Positions 59,461 through 64,000 of a stretch of DNA of 64,000 nt are shown piece after piece. Every line of letters starts with the position of its first letter. The stretch's first letter is position 1. The stretch is taken from contig CM033718.1 in assembly GCA_019671005.1 (NCBI GenBank), forward strand, positions 35,852,508 through 35,916,507, in the 5' to 3' direction. The notes beneath the pieces were generated by a model. The model was not told where the DNA came from. It ran no database searches and saw only the letters and a program-made list of their open reading frames with translations. The stretch is from Hibiscus mutabilis (Eukaryota; Streptophyta; Magnoliopsida; Malvales; Malvaceae). Made by a program: the position numbers and the translations under genes.

Positions 59461-60480
59461 ACGAATTATACTTAAACCTTTCATATCTAAGTCTTAATCT
59501 TTGTTATCTAAGTTACGTTCATTTGATTGTATCCCTGACTATAATCAATGCACACTTTAAGCTGCAAAAGAATCAAAAGCTCCTATCGGAACTTCAGGTT
59601 CAATCTGAAATAATCTCGAGGTTTAAGTCTCAACAACAATCAGACCTTGAACATCAGAAAATCCTGCATAATCTTGAAGCCGAATCTATCTAGATTTCTC
59701 TTTGAAATCCAATGGATTAATCTATTTCTGAAACAGAGTTTGTGTACCGAAGATGAAGCCCTAAGGAAAGAAATACTTCAAGAAGATCATTCTAGCCCCT
59801 TTTCAATTCATCTGGGATTGGTTATGATGTATAAAGACTTGAAGGAGTTATATTGGTGGCCGTGAATAAAGTCAGCCATTACCGATTTTGTTTCCATGTG
59901 TTTAACCTGTCAGAAGGTTAAAGGAGAACACCAAGTGCCTTCGGGACTTTTACAACCTATTGAATTGCTTCAATGGAAATAGGATCAGATAACTATGGAC
60001 TTTGTAAGTGGGCTACCCTTAACACCAAAAAAGAATGATGTTGTTTGGGTGATTGTTGATAGATTTTCTAAATTGGCACATTTCTTGCATGTTCAAATGA
60101 ATATGAACTTAAAGTGACTAGGCTACATATATATAAGAGAGGTGATTCGACTACATGGCGTACCAATTTCAATCATATCCGATCGGGACCCTCGTTTTAC
60201 TGTAAGGTTCTGGAATTCATTACAAGAAGCTTTGGGAACCAAGACAAACCTTAGCACGACATTCCACCCTCAATTAGACTGCCAGTTTGAAAGAGTGATC
60301 CAAATTCTAAATGACATGCTTAGGGCTTGTATACTAGAGTTTGATAAGAACTGGGAGAAAATCATACCTCTAGCTGAATTCGCTTACAACAATAGCTATC
60401 AAACCTCAATTCAAATGGCTCCTTTCGAAGCCCTGTACAAAAGGAGATGTAGAACTCCCTATGTTGGTCTGAGTTAGGTG
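59461..60480 (+). pseudogene. Element 8 integrase core, broken
   Basis: The spacer (59461-59740) has FKLQKNQKLLSELQVQSEI. The zinc domain at 59780-59920 keeps both His (EDHSSPFSIHLG) and both Cys (MCLTCQKV), with a stop replacing the codon after YWWP. The catalytic Asp residues are in TMDFVSGLPLTP (59993) and ISDRDPRFT (60178), and the Glu in CQFERVIQI, so all three are present though in separate open pieces. MAPFEALYKRRCRT follows and then a frameshift at about 60465. Confidence 0.9.
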
Positions 60481-61036
60481 AAAACAAGGCCTAGGACCCG
60501 AATTACTTAGAGAAACAGATAAATAAGTGCATACCATTCTTAACCGACTAAAAGAAGCATTCGATAGGCATAAGGCCTATGCTGACCTAAAGAGAAGGGA
60601 TATTCATTATGCCATGGGATATCGGGTATTCCTAAAGTTGTCTCTGTGGAAAAAGATATTCAGGTTTGGGAAAAAGGGAAAACTCAGTCCTCGTTTTATT
60701 GAACCATTTGAAATTTTAGAAAGAATTGGTCCAGTGGCTTATCGCTTAGCTCTTCCAAAAGAATTTGATAGAATCCAAAACGTATTCCATGTATCTATGC
60801 TAAGAAAATATCGTTCTAACCCCTCTCATGTGTTAAAACCAGAAGAAGTAGAACTCAACCTGGATTTGTCTTACAATGAAGAACCAATCCAGATTTTGGA
60901 TAGAGAAGTTAAAAAGCTCCGTAATAAAGTAGTTCCTTTAGTCAAAGTACTTTGGAGAAATCATAGAAGCAAAGAAGCTACTTGGGAGCCCGAATCATAC
61001 ATGAAAAAGCAGCACCCACACCTTTGCATTTCTTAG
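60481..61036 (+). pseudogene. Element 8 integrase C-terminus with chromodomain-like tail
   Basis: Open for 169 residues from 60527. Motifs in order: AFDRHKAYADLKRRDIHYAMG, FLKLSLWKKIFRFGKKGKLSPRF, ERIGPVAYRLALPKEFDR, FHVSMLRKYRSNPSHVL and the tail ILDREVKKLRNKVVPLV, VLWRNHRSKEATWEPES. The last part resembles the chromodomain-type end of plant Tekay integrases. This is the longest undamaged stretch of pol in Element 8. The stop is at 61034-61036. Confidence 0.9.
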
Positions 61037-61060
61037 GTAAATTCGAGGACGAATTCCTTT

Positions 61061-61074
61061 AAGGGGGAGCGAAT
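61061..61074 (+). other. Polypurine tract, Element 8
   Basis: AAGGGGGAGCGAAT directly before the 3' LTR. One purine is changed to C. Confidence 0.85.
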
Positions 61075-61383
61075 TATAGTATCCCGAAACATGGCCTAAG
61101 AGGATATCTTTTGAACATTGTATTAAGTTGCAACATCGTATTAAAATCCATCAAGTTTATTATTCAATTGAGGACCTAATTGGATTAGAAGAGTTTGTAG
61201 TGGTTTCTTTTCAAAGGACTAATTTGAACTCTAATAAAAGAAAAAGAGTTGCATGTTAAACCAACTCTTTAGTAGTGCTTGTACATGTGGCACTTTGGAT
61301 GGTAACCTTGAAGGAGAGGGTCCGGTGATTGGGATTTCAATTATCCAAAATGTTCATCCTCTTCCCTGGACAATAAACCAGAC

Positions 61384-61419
<36 letters not shown>

Positions 61420-63044
61420 TCAAGTTTGGCCATGGATATTAGGAGAAGCAAGCTCATCAATTTATCATTTTGAGTACTACTCGGTTTGGGGGAGAGAGGG
61501 GTTAGTAATCTCATTAATCTCTTATGTTTAGAGTAAAGTGAGTAGGTTCATAAGTATGAATGCTTAAGTTAGGAAGCATCATCATGATGAATCTCTCATT
61601 CGAATAGCATTGTGTTCTATGCATGAATTTAGTCTTTGTTTGATTCATGCTTAGGGAAGGTCGAATTGGTTCAACTCTATTGTAAGATTGTTGATTAAAA
61701 TAGTTTTGTGACATGCCATGTTACTAGGATCGATTTAGGATAGTTCTTTAAGAAGTGGTTTGGGTATTGAGTTAAAAACAAGAGCTAAGAGTGATTATAA
61801 GAATTAATCTTGCTTAAGGACGAAATGACAAGAAATCAAAAAGGGTAGAGGTTGTTTAGCACTTTTAAATGTACAGTCTTGTTCTTAAAATGAATGAATC
61901 ATGTATATTACAACTACCCTATTTTGGTATTTACAGGATCGAATGGATGTTGTCCCATGAGTAAACTGATTGCTTAGGAATTTAATTGAACCTGGATGAC
62001 TAATTTGCATGTTTTGTTAAAATGTGAGGGCTGTGTTGTATGTACCCTTGTTTATAGGACAGTTTCGAAATGTCCATTGTGCATGAACATATTTTTTAGA
62101 CTTTTTTTATGCAATTTAATTGCTTGAATATGGACTTATGACAAAATAATATAAATACAAGTAAAGTAGTCTAACAAGCATATAGGTACATCAGGAATTA
62201 AGTGATATATATATATATATATTTGTAAAAAACATCTTGGGGCAGTTAGATCCAGTGAATGTATGAATTTGAGTTTGGCTGGCTAAATCGGTGATTGAGT
62301 AATAAATCAAGTCCTAATTCATGGTTACATTTTTGCTAGACAAAAAGGAGGGTGACCAAATTGGTGAAAAGCTTAAGGGGATCGTGATATAAGAACGAGA
62401 GTAGCTTAGATCATTCTGTGAGTGTGGTTTATAGACTCAGGATAGGCTAACAACCTTCATGATCAAATGCTTGTTAATTCAAATTACTTTACCTTAAATT
62501 GATTTAGATTGTGTTGAGCAAGCTTGGACAAGAGGTATGACTTTACATGTTGCAATGGTATTAGAGGCAATGTTGTGATATTTTAATGTAGTTATATGAT
62601 ATCCATGCAATGGTAACTATACATGTTATTTGAGAGTTTTGTCATGATGTCTTTCGATGCAATGAATTGAATTAATGAGAACTCTCTCATGATATGAACA
62701 CTCGATTTACATAAAAATAAGTGATGGGGCTATGCTGTGATATCTTGACATGGAGCTATGCGCTTTAAGCCTTTATATGAATTAATAAACATGGAAGGCT
62801 TGGATTCGATTTAGTTGTTAGGTATAGTTGGCATGCCATATAGTCTATTGAGCTCGTGTTTAGGGGGGACTATGATCCTAGATTACGGTCTGTACGTGGT
62901 GACAGTAGGAGGGAATTTGTGTGGTAATTTAGTGACAGTATGAGGGATTGACCGGTATCATGAGTACCATATGTTTGGTGACAGTTGGTTGGGGATTCAC
63001 TGTAATATGAGTACATGTTTGGTGACAGTTGGTTGGGGATTCAC
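61075..63044 (+). repeat. Element 8, 3' LTR, interrupted at 63044
   Basis: It starts TATAGTATCCCG, the first G of the LTR being changed to A, and follows 53039-54900 closely. Two differences stand out: the GA run is 30 bases (61388-61417) against 16 in the 5' LTR, and there is a short insertion near 61115 (ATTAAGTTGCAACATCGT). At 62961-63044 the sequence is duplicated and then cut by a new LTR. The 92-residue frame 61253-61531 is LTR and is not a gene. Confidence 0.92.
61388..61417. repeat. GA microsatellite, 30 bases
   Basis: A pure GA run. The corresponding tract in the partner LTR (53323-53338) has 16 bases. Because both LTRs are made from one template, the difference arose after insertion or during the copying. 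Confidence 0.95.
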
Positions 63045-63051
63045 TGTAATA
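62961..63051. repeat. Tandem duplication spanning an insertion joint
   Basis: Two copies of about 44-47 bp: 62961-63007 and 63008-63051. Each ends in GGGGATTCAC followed by TGTAATA. The TGTAATA is the first bases of the LTR that begins at 63045, so the duplication contains part of the inserted element as well as its target. The first copy has three extra bases (GTACCATATG against GTACATG). Confidence 0.88.
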
Positions 63052-64000
63052 CCCAAAACTCAGCTGAGAAGAATGTCACTTTATCGAGTCCTAGTCAATT
63101 GTGATGATGTGAATTTTGATAGTTCAATTAAGGGCTTAGGACTAAATTGGTGTAATGGAAGAATTGAGTGGCTATTATAGAAGGGATCAAAATAAAAAGC
63201 TTACCAAGATTCATGTTTGCATGTTAAACATTACAAAACTTAAGGATGAGTACATGTGTCACCTTAAGAGAAATGAAAGTGGGAGGTGGGGTCGGTTTGT
63301 AAGAAAGATGACCAAATCAGTTTTCATCTTCTTCCTCCTATCCTCCCAAGAATCGAACTCCTCAACCTTGGTGAGAGAGTGGAGAGAATGTTGCATCCAT
63401 GTTGGTTCTAAGATCGAATTTTGATTCGAACAAGGGTGGCCTTGAATGAAAGGTAATCACCTTTCCTCTCCTCCCCTTTTAAGATGTAAACTTGTAATTG
63501 TTGGTAGATGATCTTAGACGTTGTGAATTTTGTGTGTGTTCTTGATTTCTATTTTAATGGTGTATTGTTGTTAAGGAAATGTACACGTACAGGACCATGC
63601 ACTGTGTATCTCTTATTTGTTTGATCCAAATTTGTGCGATTGTAATGTGGTCGTGATGTTAAATGATTGACCATTAAGTTTAAAGCAGTTAATATGGTTT
63701 TCATGCTAGATTGATTCATTAATCCATTGTATAGTGAGATCGAAGTCAAAGTTGGCACATTGATGTTAGTATCGAATTGGGGTTGTTTGTTATTGACCCA
63801 ACTATTTTGATATTGATCATATATATGCGTAACTAAGGCTGATTTGCGTAATTATGAAGGTAGAAGGTTGTTTTAGAATAATAGAATCAAGGCAGAGACT
63901 GTTTCTTGTACATAAGGGCTGCTAAGATTATATAATAAATTGTTTGATACCTATAAATATGTAAACGTGTGTACTGCCCTATTCTGTATTTTTGTTTGGT
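63045..64000 (+). repeat. LTR start, cut by window end
   Basis: TGTAATACCCAAAACTCAGC fits the start of a plus-oriented LTR; the left flank is TTCAC. The remaining sequence is LTR-like (short frames at 63155 and 63549 have no domain). Whether it is a solo LTR or a full element cannot be seen. Confidence 0.8.

Overview
The window is plant nuclear DNA made almost entirely of nested, decayed Ty3/gypsy LTR retrotransposons. No intact gene, host gene, tRNA, rRNA or CRISPR array was found. Evidence for a seed plant (probably a dicot; species not identifiable by eye): AT-rich sequence, long (about 3.3-3.9 kb) LTRs ending in TGTAACACCC...GGGTGTTACA, primer-binding sites that match the 3' end of plant initiator-Met tRNA (TGGTATCAGAGC type), and gag-PR-RT-RNaseH-IN order with an integrase C-terminus like Tekay/Del-type chromoviruses. 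All pol domains are on the retrotransposon fragments, and every one carries stops, frameshifts or deletions.

Layout. Element 1 (minus): 3' LTR remnant 1-515, pol and gag 516-4987, PBS, 5' LTR 5141-8960. It is inserted in a plus-strand integrase fragment (8961-9409) followed by an LTR fragment (9410-10798). Element 2 (minus): 3' LTR 10799-14453 and pol 14454-17350, cut off in the PR-RT linker. Element 3 (minus): LTR remnant 17351-18843 and pol 18844-20714. Element 4 (plus): LTR 20715-26366 interrupted by an inverted solo LTR (21463-23547, target duplication AAGTT), then PBS and leader to 26454. Element 5 (minus): LTR scrap 26455-26571 fused to pol/gag 26572-28583, PBS, 5' LTR 28741-32432. Next is a more distant Athila-like element (33114-34638, continuing at 49142-49825 and 51186-52218) with a degenerate tRNA-Asp-type PBS. 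Element 6 (plus, 34639-49136, target duplication TCACT) is inserted in it. Element 6 has two LTRs of about 3.9 kb, an internal region with a large gag-to-RT deletion, and a second solo LTR (36222-40007, duplication CATGC) inside its 5' LTR. A solo Athila-type LTR lies at 49826-51185. An LTR fragment (52219-53038) is interrupted by Element 8 (plus): 5' LTR 53039-56305, gag-pol 56451-61036, 3' LTR 61075-63044, itself cut by another LTR from 63045 to the window end.

The most interesting signal is not coding. The long LTRs share modular palindromes that persist while the sequence around them diverges. One is a perfect 7-bp stem (AAGTACA / TGTACTT) with a different loop in most of eight LTR copies. 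Another is a mid-LTR tandem array in which each 24-bp or 18-bp monomer is its own small hairpin, with stem changes that compensate each other between monomers. A third is a block of three palindromes about 400 bp long. These look like conserved RNA or DNA structures in the LTRs. I do not know of a described function, and the claim rests on reading by eye.
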